This document shows, piece by piece, positions 8,974 through 17,244 of a DNA stretch of 64,000 nucleotides. Position 1 is the first letter of the stretch. Every line of letters begins with the position of its first letter. Location: the NCBI GenBank assembly GCA_040385245.1, contig JAZKHT010000002.1:1-64000 (forward strand), read 5' to 3'. The notes under the pieces are model-generated. The model was given only the letters and a program-made list of their open reading frames with translations. It was not told the DNA's origin and made no database searches. The stretch is from JAZKHT01 sp040385245 (GTDB lineage Bacteria > Pseudomonadota > Alphaproteobacteria > Rhodobacterales > Rhodobacteraceae). Position numbers and translations under genes: made by a program.

Positions 8974-10139
8974 AGGCCGGAATCGCCAGTCTTGTGGCCG
9001 CCTATGTACTAAGCCAGTTTTACCGCGCCTTTCTGGCGGTGATGACGCCGGTTCTGGCCGATGATATCGGCACCACGGCAGAAGATTTGGCCTCGGCCTC
9101 GGGGCTGTGGTTTCTGGCGTTTGCACTGATGCAATTGCCCGTTGGATCGGCGCTTGACCGGGTCGGACCGTGCCTGACGACGGCGGGACTGTTGGCCGTG
9201 GGCGCTGTCGGGGCGGGCGTCTTTGCCATGGCGCAGGGTCCGGGTGCGATCAATCTGGCAATGGTGCTGATCGGGATCGGATGTTCCCCGGTGTTGATGG
9301 CGTCGTATTACATCTTTGCGCGCACCTTTTCCCCTGCGGTGTTCGGCACGCTGGCCGGTGCGGTGATCGGGGTGGGAAGTCTTGGCAACATCGCATCGTC
9401 CTTGCCACTGTCGGCTGCGGTTCAGGCGTTCGGCTGGCGTCCGACTGTCTGGGCTGTCGGCGCGATGACGCTGGCAATCGCCGCGCTGATCGCGGCCCTG
9501 GTGCGCGACCCGGCCCGCGTGAACGGCGGACCGAAGGGATCGCTTCTGGACCTGCTGAAGATGCCGGCGCTTTGGCCCGTTCTGATCATGATGGTCGCCT
9601 GTTACGCGCCGGCGGCAGGGATGCGCGGGCTGTGGGTTGGGCCTTACTATACGGACGTTTTCGGCGCTGATGCCGGTCAGATTGGGACGGTCACGCTGAT
9701 CATGGGCTTGGCGATGGTGGCTGGCAACTTTGCCTACGGCCCATTGGACCGGCTGTTGAAAACGCGGAAATGGCTGGTGTTCGGCGGCAATGCGATGGTG
9801 CTGGTTTGCCTTGTCGGCCTGTGGGCCATGCCAGATGCCGGGGGCTGGACCACGGCGCTGCTGCTGTCGGGTGTTGGGTTTTTCGGTGCATCTTTCCCGA
9901 TGGTGATCGCGCATGGCCGCGCGTTTTTCCCCAACCATCTGGTGGGCCGGGGTGTTACCCTGCTGAACCTGTTCGGCATAGGCGCTGCGGGTATCATGCA
10001 GGTGATCACCGGGCGGCTGCACGCGGCCACCGCCACCCCGCCCGCAACCGCACCCTATGCCGCACTGTTTGCGTTTTTCGCCGGACTCGTGCTGGTTGGC
10101 CTGATCATCTACGCGTTTTCACGCGACCGGACCGACTGA
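8970..10139 (+). CDS. MFS transporter
   Basis: A 389-residue inner-membrane carrier with about twelve hydrophobic segments, starting MKAGIASLVAAYVLSQFYRAFLAVMTPVLADDIG. A central loop (KGSLLDLLKMPALWPVLIM) separates the two halves. It shares no obvious identity with the MFS protein encoded just upstream, so this is not a recent duplication. The start ATG overlaps the upstream stop by four bases (ATGA), implying an operon of two different carriers. Substrate unknown. It ends about 60 bases before asd. Confidence 0.82.
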   Translation: MKAGIASLVAAYVLSQFYRAFLAVMTPVLADDIGTTAEDLASASGLWFLAFALMQLPVGSALDRVGPCLTTAGLLAVGAVGAGVFAMAQGPGAINLAMVLIGIGCSPVLMASYYIFARTFSPAVFGTLAGAVIGVGSLGNIASSLPLSAAVQAFGWRPTVWAVGAMTLAIAALIAALVRDPARVNGGPKGSLLDLLKMPALWPVLIMMVACYAPAAGMRGLWVGPYYTDVFGADAGQIGTVTLIMGLAMVAGNFAYGPLDRLLKTRKWLVFGGNAMVLVCLVGLWAMPDAGGWTTALLLSGVGFFGASFPMVIAHGRAFFPNHLVGRGVTLLNLFGIGAAGIMQVITGRLHAATATPPATAPYAALFAFFAGLVLVGLIIYAFSRDRTD

Positions 10140-10202
10140 CCCTTTCCCCCGGCCCTATGTTGCGTTAAGGGGCAGCGTCTTCTTGACGTGATGGAGAGTC
10201 TG

Positions 10203-11225
10203 ATGGGCTACAAGGTCGTCGTTGCGGGGGCCACGGGTAACGTGGGCCGCGAAATGCTGAACATCCTCGCTGAACGCGAGTTTCCGGTGGATGAAATCGT
10301 GGCGCTGGCGTCGCGAAAATCCATGGGCACCGAGATCAGCTTTGGCGACAAGACCTTGAAGACCAAGGATCTGGACACCTTTGATTTCACCGGCTGGGAC
10401 ATTGCCTTGTTCGCTGTCGGGTCCGAGGCGACAAAGATCTATGCCCCAAAGGCCGCCGCTGCGGGCTGCGTGGTGATCGACAATTCGTCGCTGTATCGTT
10501 ACGATCCCGCCGTGCCGCTGATCGTGCCCGAAGTGAACGCGGATGCGATCGTCGGCTACAAGAACAAGATGATCATCGCGAACCCCAACTGCTCCACCGC
10601 GCAGATGGTTGTCGCGCTCAAGCCGCTGCATGACCGCGCGCGGATCAAGCGGGTCGTCGTGTCCACCTATCAGTCAGTGTCGGGTGCGGGCAAGGAAGGC
10701 ATTGACGAGCTGTGGGACCAGACCAAGGGCATGTATGTGCCGGGCCAAGAGGTCGCGCCAAAGAAGTTCACCAAGCAGATCGCCTTCAACGTGATCCCGC
10801 ATATCGACGTTTTCCTGGACGATGGTTCGACCAAGGAAGAATGGAAGATGGTGGCGGAAACGAAAAAGATTCTTGATCCCAAGATCAAGGTGACGGCGAC
10901 CTGCGTGCGCGTTCCGGTGTTCGTCGGCCATTCGGAATCGATCAACATCGAGTTTGAAGAGTTTCTTGACGAACACGAAGCCCGCGACATCCTGCGCGAA
11001 GCCCCCGGCATTCTGGTAATCGACAAGCGCGAGGCCGGTGGATACATCACCCCGGTCGAATGTGTGGGCGATTACGCCACCTACATCAGCCGCATCCGTC
11101 AGGACAGCACGATCGACAACGGCATCAACCTGTGGTGCGTGTCCGACAACCTGCGCAAGGGCGCTGCGCTGAATGCCGTGCAGATCGCCGAAGTGCTGGG
11201 GAACCGCTGCCTGAAAAAGGGCTGA
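10203..11225 (+). CDS. asd: Aspartate-semialdehyde dehydrogenase
   Basis: Reduces aspartyl phosphate to aspartate semialdehyde with NADPH, the branch point to lysine/diaminopimelate, threonine and methionine. The 340-residue protein has the N-terminal nucleotide loop VVVAGATGNVGREML (residues 5-19), the catalytic cysteine Cys130 in NPNCSTAQM, and the substrate-binding stretch ending in a conserved HSES (VGHSESI). The ATG at 10203 has GGAGAG five bases upstream; an ATG at 10188 lacks such a site. It is followed by a strong terminator. It works in the same pathway as dapD and dapE, also in this window. Confidence 0.96.
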   Translation: MGYKVVVAGATGNVGREMLNILAEREFPVDEIVALASRKSMGTEISFGDKTLKTKDLDTFDFTGWDIALFAVGSEATKIYAPKAAAAGCVVIDNSSLYRYDPAVPLIVPEVNADAIVGYKNKMIIANPNCSTAQMVVALKPLHDRARIKRVVVSTYQSVSGAGKEGIDELWDQTKGMYVPGQEVAPKKFTKQIAFNVIPHIDVFLDDGSTKEEWKMVAETKKILDPKIKVTATCVRVPVFVGHSESINIEFEEFLDEHEARDILREAPGILVIDKREAGGYITPVECVGDYATYISRIRQDSTIDNGINLWCVSDNLRKGAALNAVQIAEVLGNRCLKKG

Positions 11226-11245
11226 CCTTTTCGCACCTGTTTTTG

Positions 11246-11276
11246 AAGGCCCCGCCATCCGGTCGGGGCCTTTCTT
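11246..11276 (+). terminator. Rho-independent terminator after asd
   Basis: AAGGCCCCG (11246-11254) pairs with CGGGGCCTT (11264-11272) around a 9-base loop, followed by a short T-rich run. It lies 21 bases after the asd stop codon and has the expected form for an intrinsic terminator on the plus strand. The stretch from here to 11568 holds no firmly supported gene; it is AT-richer than its surroundings and may contain the promoter of the small reading frame that follows. Confidence 0.85.
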
Positions 11277-11568
11277 ATGCCCGCACGTCGCCAACTGCCG
11301 CGCGCTGGGAACGGCCGCCGCCTGAGCATTTGCATCGGCGTTGCGTGGCGGCTTTCACGGGTTCGCCAAGGGCGTTCATTCTGTACTGTCGGATTCCGGC
11401 CACAGGCATTAACAAGGAAATCCGCGTAAGATTTTGTTTTGATGTAATTTTCATGCCGCTGTCGTGACGGTCCAGTCTGGGAATCAGCCCAGCAATGGCC
11501 ACACCATCGCTTAACTCTGCACCCCATTCCCCTGCCAGAACGAGAATGTTGTGTATTTCGAGGTAGCC

Positions 11569-11772
11569 ATGTTCGAACGTATCAGATTGCTGTTCCGCAC
11601 AGGCTGGACGGCGGGGAAAAAGGCCCGTCACAGTTATGCCAGACGGAACAAGCCCTGCGACAAGGATGCCTTGCTGGCCTTGTTTCGGGACGACCTTGAT
11701 GCACTGACCCTGCAATCTGTGGAAAGGCGGCGACACGGTCCGTCGCGCCGGATTCCACCCCGGGCGGCTTGA
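11569..11772 (+). CDS. Small basic hypothetical protein, 67 aa
   Basis: I do not recognise this protein. It reads MFERIRLLFRTGWTAGKKAR and is rich in Arg and Lys, with no membrane helix. The ATG at 11569 follows CGAGGTAGCC, a plausible ribosome site, and the preceding 150 bases are unusually AT-rich for this genome, as expected for a promoter. It ends four bases before the convergent sbtB-like gene. It could be a real small gene or a chance frame in a basic high-GC context; confidence is low. Confidence 0.33.
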   Translation: MFERIRLLFRTGWTAGKKARHSYARRNKPCDKDALLALFRDDLDALTLQSVERRRHGPSRRIPPRAA

Positions 11773-11775
11773 ATG

Positions 11776-12084
11776 TCAGAACCTCTCAGCCCGCAGGACT
11801 TGCGTGTCGGTAACGCTGACCACGCCGATGTGACGCTGGACCACGGCAAAGGCCGCGTCCAACAGGGTGTCCAACCGCTCGGGTCGGATCAGGCAAATCA
11901 CTGCAACCATGCCCGCACGTCCGACCTGACCTTCGCGTGTCCACTGGCCGGACCGGCCCGACCCCCCCAGCACGGGCAGGACGGTATATCCGGTGACCCC
12001 AGCGCGGACCAACGCTTCGGTCAGGCGGCTTTCCATCGGGGCTTCGATGATGATTTCGACGCGCTTGGCCTGATGGGTTTGCAT
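11776..12084 (-). CDS. sbtB: P-II-like regulator of the bicarbonate transporter (SbtB-like)
   Basis: A 102-residue protein of P-II size, starting KRVEIIIEAPMESRLTEALVRAGVTGYTVLPVLGGSG, a GlnB-like beta-alpha-beta opening followed by a short T-loop region (GRSGQWTREGQVGRAG). It lies directly downstream of the SbtA-type transporter with one base between sbtA stop and sbtB start; the GGAGGC encoding the last glycines of SbtA is also its ribosome site. In cyanobacteria SbtB binds adenine nucleotides and gates SbtA. The C-terminal CGPxGC redox loop of some cyanobacterial SbtB proteins is absent here. Function is inferred from context and fold. Confidence 0.78.
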   Translation of the reverse strand: MQTHQAKRVEIIIEAPMESRLTEALVRAGVTGYTVLPVLGGSGRSGQWTREGQVGRAGMVAVICLIRPERLDTLLDAAFAVVQRHIGVVSVTDTQVLRAERF

Positions 12085-12085
12085 A

Positions 12086-13066
12086 TCAGCCTCCGGTCAG
12101 GGCAGAGGCCACGGCAATGCAGGCCGGGATGCCCAGTGTCAGGTTGAAGGGAAAGGTGACGCCCAGCGACAACGTCAGATAGATCGACGGGTTCGCCTCG
12201 GGCAGGGCCACGCGCATCGCGGCGGGCACGGCGATATAGCTGGCCGATGCCGCCAGCACCATCATCAATGCCACCCCCCCGGTTGAAAGCGTCAACGCCA
12301 GTCCGGCGACCAGCCCTGCGGCTGCCCCGAGAACCGGCATCACGATGCCAAAGGCCAGCGCACTGCCCGTCAAAACGCCCCGCGCCCCGCGCAGGCCCCG
12401 GCCTGCCACCAGCCCCATATCCAGCAGGAAAAGACACAGAACGCCCTGAAACGGGGCAACGATAAAGCTGTCGATCCGCGCCATTCCGTCGGCCCCTGTG
12501 ACCAGTCCGATGACAAAGGACCCGACCAGCAGAACGATTGATCCGTTCAGCAGGATCTCGCGCCACAGATCCGCATCGATCCGACCGCTGCCCGCACCCC
12601 CGCGCGTGGCCAGCCAAAGGGCGGATACGATTGCTGGCGCTTCCATTGCCGCAGCAACGGCGACCATGTAGCCTTCGGATGCAATCCCCTGCGCGGTCAA
12701 CACAGACGACGCGGTGACGAAGGTGACAATCGAAATAGAGCCGTAATGCGCAGCCACCGCCGCTGCATCGGTGATCGACATCCGGGTCAGTATCCGCAGC
12801 AGGCCGAAGGCCACCACCGGCAGGGCAAAGCTTAGGACCGTTCCCACGACCAGCGCGCCGATCAGCCGCGCATCGACGCCATGGTCGGATACAGCCACCC
12901 CGCCCTTGAACCCGATGGCGAACAGAAGATAGATCGACATCGCCTTGGCCGCCGCCTCTGGCACGGTCAGTTCTGATCGTGCCAAAGCAGCCGCCAACCC
13001 CAGCGCAAAGCACAGGATCATCGGCGTCAGCAGGTTTTGCCCTGCCAGCGACAGCATCTGTTCCAT
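12086..13066 (-). CDS. sbtA: Sodium-dependent bicarbonate transporter, SbtA family
   Basis: A 326-residue inner-membrane protein with about ten hydrophobic helices in two related halves, as known for SbtA. Recognisable stretches are ELTVPEAAAKAMSIYLLFAIGFKGGVAV (residues 32-59), with the FKGG signature, and DAAAVAAHYGSISIVTFVTA, where cyanobacterial SbtA also binds bicarbonate and sodium. AGGGGA precedes the ATG at proper distance. It is the middle gene of a minus-strand set: carbonic anhydrase, this transporter, then the P-II-like regulator. Together these would import HCO3- and interconvert it with CO2. I am confident of the family; transport itself is inference. Confidence 0.85.
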   Translation of the reverse strand: MEQMLSLAGQNLLTPMILCFALGLAAALARSELTVPEAAAKAMSIYLLFAIGFKGGVAVSDHGVDARLIGALVVGTVLSFALPVVAFGLLRILTRMSITDAAAVAAHYGSISIVTFVTASSVLTAQGIASEGYMVAVAAAMEAPAIVSALWLATRGGAGSGRIDADLWREILLNGSIVLLVGSFVIGLVTGADGMARIDSFIVAPFQGVLCLFLLDMGLVAGRGLRGARGVLTGSALAFGIVMPVLGAAAGLVAGLALTLSTGGVALMMVLAASASYIAVPAAMRVALPEANPSIYLTLSLGVTFPFNLTLGIPACIAVASALTGG

Positions 13067-13121
13067 GACGGTCCCCTGTTCGGTGCGCCGGATATAGGGG
13101 GCGCTGCGTCAGCCAAAAGGG

Positions 13122-13775
13122 TCAGATGGCAACAAATCCCCGCGTGGGATCAAACTGCTCCAACCCGCCTTCGCCCGTGTCGGTCCAAAGGCCGTGCAAG
13201 GTCAGCCGGTCATCCTCGACGGCCGTGCTGACAAAGGGAAAGGTCATCAGGTTTTCCAGACTGACCAGCACCGCCTCTTTCTCAAGCGCGCGGGGGCGGT
13301 CTGCATCGGGCAGATGGGCGACGCGTTCAAAGCCGGGCCGCAGGATATCCATCCAGCGCCCGACAAAGCTGCTTTTCTCTTCCAGCTCCGGCGCGTTGCC
13401 CGAACACATGTCATGGCACCCGCGCACCCCGCCGCAGTTGGAATGGCCCAGGACAACGATATGCGCCACGCCCAGCGACGTGACCGCATATTCCACAGCA
13501 GCCGAGGTGCCATGATATTCGCCATCCGGGTTATAAGGTGGCACCAGATTGGCGACGTTCCGGTGGATGAAGAATTCGCCCTCGTCCGCGCCGAAGATAG
13601 AGGTGACATGAACCCGACTGTCACAGCACGAAATCACCATGGCACGGGGATGCTGGCCACTGGTGGCCAGTCTACGATACCAGGCTTTGTTCTCTTGATA
13701 GGTTGTCGCACGCCACCCCTGAAACCGCTGCACAAGGTAGGGGGGAAGGGTTTTGGCCTGCTGCATGGTGTCCAT
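13122..13775 (-). CDS. Beta-class carbonic anhydrase
   Basis: Catalyses CO2 hydration to bicarbonate in the cytosol. The 217-residue protein contains the beta-class zinc site: Cys50 and Asp52 in CCDSR, His111 and Cys114 in HSNC. The flanking stretch EGEFFIHRNVANLVPPY and the DGEYHGTSAAVEYAVTSLGVAHIVVLGHSNCGG block are classic. The start is either the ATG at 13775 or the one at 13766; the latter has GGATGG upstream. It is the first gene of the set with sbtA (55-base gap) and the SbtB-like gene, which suggests it supplies or consumes bicarbonate moved by SbtA. Confidence 0.93.
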   Translation of the reverse strand: MDTMQQAKTLPPYLVQRFQGWRATTYQENKAWYRRLATSGQHPRAMVISCCDSRVHVTSIFGADEGEFFIHRNVANLVPPYNPDGEYHGTSAAVEYAVTSLGVAHIVVLGHSNCGGVRGCHDMCSGNAPELEEKSSFVGRWMDILRPGFERVAHLPDADRPRALEKEAVLVSLENLMTFPFVSTAVEDDRLTLHGLWTDTGEGGLEQFDPTRGFVAI

Positions 13776-13910
13776 CCGGGTTAAGGGCACGTGACGCTTA
13801 CCTAGGGCCATGGCCGCGAAAATTCGAGCCTTTATTTGCAAGGGCCGAAACCTTTTCTTTAGCGGCATCCCAAAGACTGCGCCTTGGGTGAGTGATGAAA
13901 AGGTGTGGGT

Positions 13911-14273
13911 ATGACGACGGCAAATGTGGTCGTCTTGCGGCCGTGTGAACGGCTGCAGGACGGGTGTGACGAACTGGACGGCATGTGCACGGACATCGGG
14001 GTTGAGAAAGCGCGCCACCTGATGGCGCGTGCGGCAGGAGAGGTTGCCCTGATGCTGGCCACGCTGGCCGATCAGGTCCGGCGACATGAACTGGCGGATA
14101 TGGCATGGCAATTGCGCCGTTTGCAGCGTCTGGCCGAGGGGGTTGGAATGATGCGGTTGGGGCAGGTGGCGGGCGATCTGCGGGCCTGTCTGCAAGCGGC
14201 AGATGTCACCGGCTTTGCCGCCGTGTGGGCGCGTCTGCTGCGCGTGGCGGAACGGTCTTTGGATGACGTGTGA
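13911..14273 (+). CDS. Hypothetical helical protein resembling an Hpt domain without histidine
   Basis: A 120-residue protein with no signal peptide or membrane segment. The C-terminal 60 residues (ADMAWQLRRLQRLAEGVGMMRLG, then ACLQAADVTGFAAVWARLL) have the helix spacing of a histidine phosphotransfer domain, in which a His-x-Leu-Lys-Gly motif is normally followed by a Gly/Leu turn and a long helix. Here Trp-Gln-Leu-Arg-Arg stands where the histidine would be. The ATG at 13911 follows AAAAGG. It is transcribed toward the aminopeptidase gene 61 bases downstream and away from the carbonic anhydrase. The Hpt likeness is by eye and may be coincidental. Confidence 0.6.
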   Translation: MTTANVVVLRPCERLQDGCDELDGMCTDIGVEKARHLMARAAGEVALMLATLADQVRRHELADMAWQLRRLQRLAEGVGMMRLGQVAGDLRACLQAADVTGFAAVWARLLRVAERSLDDV

Positions 14274-14334
14274 TCGGGCTTGCAGGTGCAGCCCAAGACG
14301 TTAGGCTTTGCCCATTCCTGAACCGGATGGTGCC

Positions 14335-15720
14335 ATGACCCCTGCCTTTGCCGATCCTGCCGCCCCGTCGCGCGTGCTGCATGTCGTCGCTTCTGACCGG
14401 CTTGATGCCTGGCGGACGGCGCAGCCGCAACCTGTGCAGGATTGGTTGACGTCCACCGGTTTCGCGGCAGGCTTGGGCGAGGTGGTGCTGCTGCCCGGCC
14501 CGGACGGTGTCGCCGCTGCCGTGGTGGGTGCGGGCACTGCCGCCGCGCGCCGTCGCACCCGGTTTGGCCTGTCGCGCGCCGCAACCAGTCTGCCTGCGGG
14601 CGCCTGGCATCTGGCCGGCGATCTTGGCCAGCCGGACAAGGACGAGGCTGCCTTGGGCTGGCTGCTGGCGCTTTACCGGTTTGACCGCTATCGCCCGTCC
14701 AGAACGCCGCAACCTGTGGCGTTGTTGAAATGCCCCGAAGGTTGCGACGCCGACCGCCTGCTTGCCATGGCGGCGGGCGAATGGCTGACGCGCGACCTGA
14801 TCAACACCCCCGCCTCTGACATGGGCCCGGACGAGCTGGAGGATGCATTTAACGCCCTCGCCGCAAGGTTTGGAGCGAAAACGGATGTCATCCGCGGCGA
14901 CGATCTGATCGCGCAGAATTTTCCGATGGTCCACGCCGTTGGCCGCGCCTCGCCCCGCGCTCCGCGCCTGCTGGACATGCGGTGGGGCACGGCGGGACCG
15001 CGTCTGACGCTGGTCGGCAAGGGTGTGTGCTTTGACACCGGCGGGCTGAACATCAAACCATCGTCCGGCATGTTGCTGATGAAAAAAGATATGGGCGGGG
15101 CCGCCACGGTGATGGGTCTGGCGCAGATGATCATGGCGCTGGACCTGCCCCTCCGCCTGCGCGTTCTGGTTCCGGCGGTGGAGAACGTGATTTCTGGCAA
15201 CGCCAACCGGCCCAAGGACATTCTGACATCGCGCAAGGGTTTGACGGTCGAAGTCAATGACACCGATGCCGAAGGCCGCCTCGTCCTGGGGGACGCCCTG
15301 GCCTATGCCTGCGAAGAACCACACGATGCGCTGATCTCCATGGCGACGCTGACCGGGGCGGCGCGCGTTGCGGTTGGCCCTGACCTTGCGCCCTATTACA
15401 CCGACGATTCCAAGATGGCCGCCGCGCTTGAGGAGGGGGCCGTGGCACAGAACGACCCGGTCTGGCGTCTGCCGTTCTGGGACCCGTACGAAGGGATCAT
15501 CGAACCCGGTATCGCCGATCTGGACAACGCGCCCGGCTGGGGGTTCGCCGGGTCGATCACCGCGGCCCTGTTCCTGCGCCGCTTTGTCGGTAATGCGCGC
15601 TATATGCATTTCGACATTTATGGCCACACCCCCGCCGATCAACCCGCACGTCCCAAAGGGGGGGCAGGGCAGGGGGCCCGCGCCGTGCTGCATGCGCTGC
15701 CTGCGATAATGGGTCTGTGA
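14335..15720 (+). CDS. Leucyl aminopeptidase family (M17) metallopeptidase
   Basis: Releases N-terminal amino acids from peptides in the cytosol using two metal ions. The 461-residue protein shows the M17 signature NDTDAEGRLVLGDAL (residues about 307-321) and the preceding metal/lysine block LVGKGVCFDTGGLNIKPSSGMLLMKKDMGGAATVMG. The shorter, diverged N-terminal domain resembles the PepB / PA2-type branch found in Rhodobacterales rather than E. coli PepA. The ATG at 14335 was chosen; an upstream TTG at 14308 has no better ribosome site. Its stop overlaps the next start (TGATG), coupling it to the NlpC/P60 gene, which suggests joint use in peptide or muropeptide recycling. Confidence 0.93.
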   Translation: MTPAFADPAAPSRVLHVVASDRLDAWRTAQPQPVQDWLTSTGFAAGLGEVVLLPGPDGVAAAVVGAGTAAARRRTRFGLSRAATSLPAGAWHLAGDLGQPDKDEAALGWLLALYRFDRYRPSRTPQPVALLKCPEGCDADRLLAMAAGEWLTRDLINTPASDMGPDELEDAFNALAARFGAKTDVIRGDDLIAQNFPMVHAVGRASPRAPRLLDMRWGTAGPRLTLVGKGVCFDTGGLNIKPSSGMLLMKKDMGGAATVMGLAQMIMALDLPLRLRVLVPAVENVISGNANRPKDILTSRKGLTVEVNDTDAEGRLVLGDALAYACEEPHDALISMATLTGAARVAVGPDLAPYYTDDSKMAAALEEGAVAQNDPVWRLPFWDPYEGIIEPGIADLDNAPGWGFAGSITAALFLRRFVGNARYMHFDIYGHTPADQPARPKGGAGQGARAVLHALPAIMGL

Positions 15721-16538
15721 TGGACCGCCGCCTGACACCGGCGAATGCCCGTGCCGCGCTGATGACGCTGCGCGGTAAAGTGGACGCCGCTACCTTTACC
15801 CATGGCACACCGGCCAGCATCACCGCGCCGCTGGTCGATCTGTGCGCGTCACCCGCGGGCCCCCGCGACCGGCAACTGCTGCTGGGCGAGGCTGTGACCG
15901 TGATTGACCGCCACGACGGCTGGGCATTTCTACAGGCGGCAAAGGACGGATATTGCGGCTATGTGCCCGAAGCCGCGCTTGGCCCGGCTGAATCCGCAAC
16001 ACATTGGGTCGCCCGTCCTGCCAGCCACCTTTATCCCGAACCGCGCGTTCAGGCCCCCGCATTCGCAGCGATCACCCTGGGCGCACGGGTGCGCGTCACC
16101 GCCGATCACGGCAAGTTTCTGGAAACCCCGCAGGGTTTCATCCCCACCCCACATCTGCGGGGAATCGGGAATTGGTTCACCGATCCGGTGACGGTGGCGG
16201 AGTCGCTGCTGGGAACGCCCTATCTCTGGGGTGGAAACAGCCGCGCCGGGATTGATTGTTCTGGCCTGACACAAATCAGTTTTCTGGCCTGCGGGCGCAC
16301 TTGCCCCGGCGACAGTGACCTGCAACAAACCCTTGGCGCGCCAATTGCCGAGGATACCCCGTTGCAACGCGGTGATCTTTTGTTCTGGAAAGGCCACGTC
16401 GCACAGGTGGTCGATGCCACCCGCCTGATCCACGCCAATGGTCATACCATGTCGACAAATTACGAAGATATCGCGGCCTGTATTGCCCGCATCCTGTCGC
16501 AGGGCGCTGGCCCCGTCACAGCGCGGCGCCGTCCCTGA
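15720..16538 (+). CDS. NlpC/P60-family peptidase with N-terminal SH3 domains
   Basis: A 272-residue predicted D,L-endopeptidase acting on peptidoglycan peptides. Two bacterial SH3-like regions occupy about residues 45-90 and 95-150. The catalytic domain begins FTDPVTVAESLLGTPYLWGGNSRAGIDCSGLTQ, with Cys180 nucleophile, His226 in GDLLFWKGHVAQV, and His238. No signal peptide is visible, so it may act on recycled cell-wall peptides in the cytosol, which agrees with co-translation with the aminopeptidase just upstream. A GC-rich stretch and a repeat element lie immediately after the stop. Confidence 0.92.
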   Translation: MDRRLTPANARAALMTLRGKVDAATFTHGTPASITAPLVDLCASPAGPRDRQLLLGEAVTVIDRHDGWAFLQAAKDGYCGYVPEAALGPAESATHWVARPASHLYPEPRVQAPAFAAITLGARVRVTADHGKFLETPQGFIPTPHLRGIGNWFTDPVTVAESLLGTPYLWGGNSRAGIDCSGLTQISFLACGRTCPGDSDLQQTLGAPIAEDTPLQRGDLLFWKGHVAQVVDATRLIHANGHTMSTNYEDIAACIARILSQGAGPVTARRRP

Positions 16539-16543
16539 CGGGT

Positions 16544-16563
16544 TTTTCCTTGCGCAAATACCC
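16544..16563 (-). repeat. Rhodobacterales-type GRRTATTT intergenic element, copy 1
   Basis: On the minus strand this reads GGGTATTTGCGCAAGGAAAA, preceded by a GC-rich run of G and C blocks (16561-16600). Two further copies on the plus strand are at 40003 and 46525. All three lie between convergent genes. The shared frame is G-x-x-TATTT-x-x-GC-x-A-x-x-AAAA. I have seen similar GC-block plus GAGTATTT strings often at gene ends in Rhodobacterales; its function is not established. Confidence 0.55.
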
Positions 16564-16639
16564 CCGGGGCGGGCGGGGGCTGGCCCCGCTTCGCCGGAAA
16601 CACGCGCATGACCACAAATGGGACGCTAAAATTTTTCCA

Positions 16640-16656
16640 CGAAGAAATTTTCTTCG
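16640..16656. repeat. AT-rich palindrome CGAAGAAA-T-TTTCTTCG
   Basis: A perfect inverted repeat with 8-base arms and a single central base, lying between the 3' ends of the NlpC/P60 gene and the DUF2794 gene. It could act as a bidirectional terminator hairpin. Related TTTTC/GAAAA palindromes occur at 45289, 46464 and 51152, each just beyond the end of a gene. Confidence 0.5.
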
Positions 16657-16663
16657 CAGGGCT

Positions 16664-17011
16664 TCAATCGACCGGACGGATCAGCTTTTTCTCAAGCACT
16701 TTCAGGACCGACGCCAGTTCGTGCCCGCGCCGCAGAACCTGTCCGTCCATGCTGACGACGGAATACATCCCCTGACGCCCACGAAGTTTCGGGCGTTTTT
16801 CGACGCGGTAAAGCGGGTTTTCCGCCGTGCGCCGAAAGATTGAAAATACCGCCATTTCCCGCAAGGTGGAGATGCCATAGTCGCGCCATTCCCCCATCGC
16901 GACCATCCGGCCATACAGCGCCAGAATCTGCCCCAGCTCGTGGCGGTCAAAACTGACCTGCTCGGGCAGGGACGGACCTAGGGGAAAGGGGGTCGGCGTC
17001 TGAACCGTCAT
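16664..17011 (-). CDS. DUF2794 domain protein
   Basis: A 115-residue cytosolic protein of unknown function, matching the alphaproteobacterial DUF2794 family. It shows the core EQVSFDRHELGQILALYGRMVAMGEWRDYGISTLREMAVFSIFRR and then RPKLRGRQGMYSVVSMDGQVLRRGHELASVLKVLEKKLIRPV. The ATG at 17011 was chosen; an upstream TTG at 17050 adds 13 poorly conserved residues. The gene faces away from the structured region at 17100-17250 and stands alone. Family members are small, well conserved within Rhodobacterales and Rhizobiales, and have no assigned role. Confidence 0.88.
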   Translation of the reverse strand: MTVQTPTPFPLGPSLPEQVSFDRHELGQILALYGRMVAMGEWRDYGISTLREMAVFSIFRRTAENPLYRVEKRPKLRGRQGMYSVVSMDGQVLRRGHELASVLKVLEKKLIRPVD

Positions 17012-17156
17012 GGACCCAAGCTTACCGCCTTCGCCCAGTAAATCAACCAAGGATCGGCCAGATTTTCGCCGCCGTTTTACCCCGGCAGCGTCACGCCCGC
17101 ACCAAACTGCTGCCCGCTTCGTCGGTCACACAGACAGTGCGAAACGTCGTCCGGGG

Positions 17157-17200
17157 GGTGGGGATTCAAGCCCCCACCAAGGCTCCACCCTTCGGGCGGC
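17157..17200. other. Two adjacent hairpins of unknown role
   Basis: GGTGGGG (17157-17163) pairs with CCCCACC (17172-17178) around an 8-base loop. A second stem-loop with a TTCG turn (CCACC-CTTCG-GGCGG, one mismatch) follows near 17186-17200. A terminator hairpin follows at 17216. The 239-base gap between the DUF2794 start and the asparaginase stop therefore holds three stems in a row, more structure than a single terminator needs. It could be a small RNA or a long 3' untranslated region. Confidence 0.35.
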
Positions 17201-17215
17201 GGGTCGCAAGAATTG

Positions 17216-17244
17216 AAGGCCCCTGCTGTCACGGCAGGGGCCTT
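17216..17244 (-). terminator. Terminator hairpin after the asparaginase gene
   Basis: AAGGCCCCTGC (17216-17226) pairs perfectly with GCAGGGGCCTT (17234-17244) around a 7-base loop, six bases beyond the asparaginase stop codon. The minus-strand tail (CAATTCTTG) is only weakly T-rich, while the plus side has TTT, so it may work in both directions. Confidence 0.7.

Noticed and set aside
14206..15738. Minus-strand frame of 510 codons opposite the aminopeptidase
   Set aside because: Basic, low-complexity translation with no motif; the plus strand carries a clear M17 enzyme.
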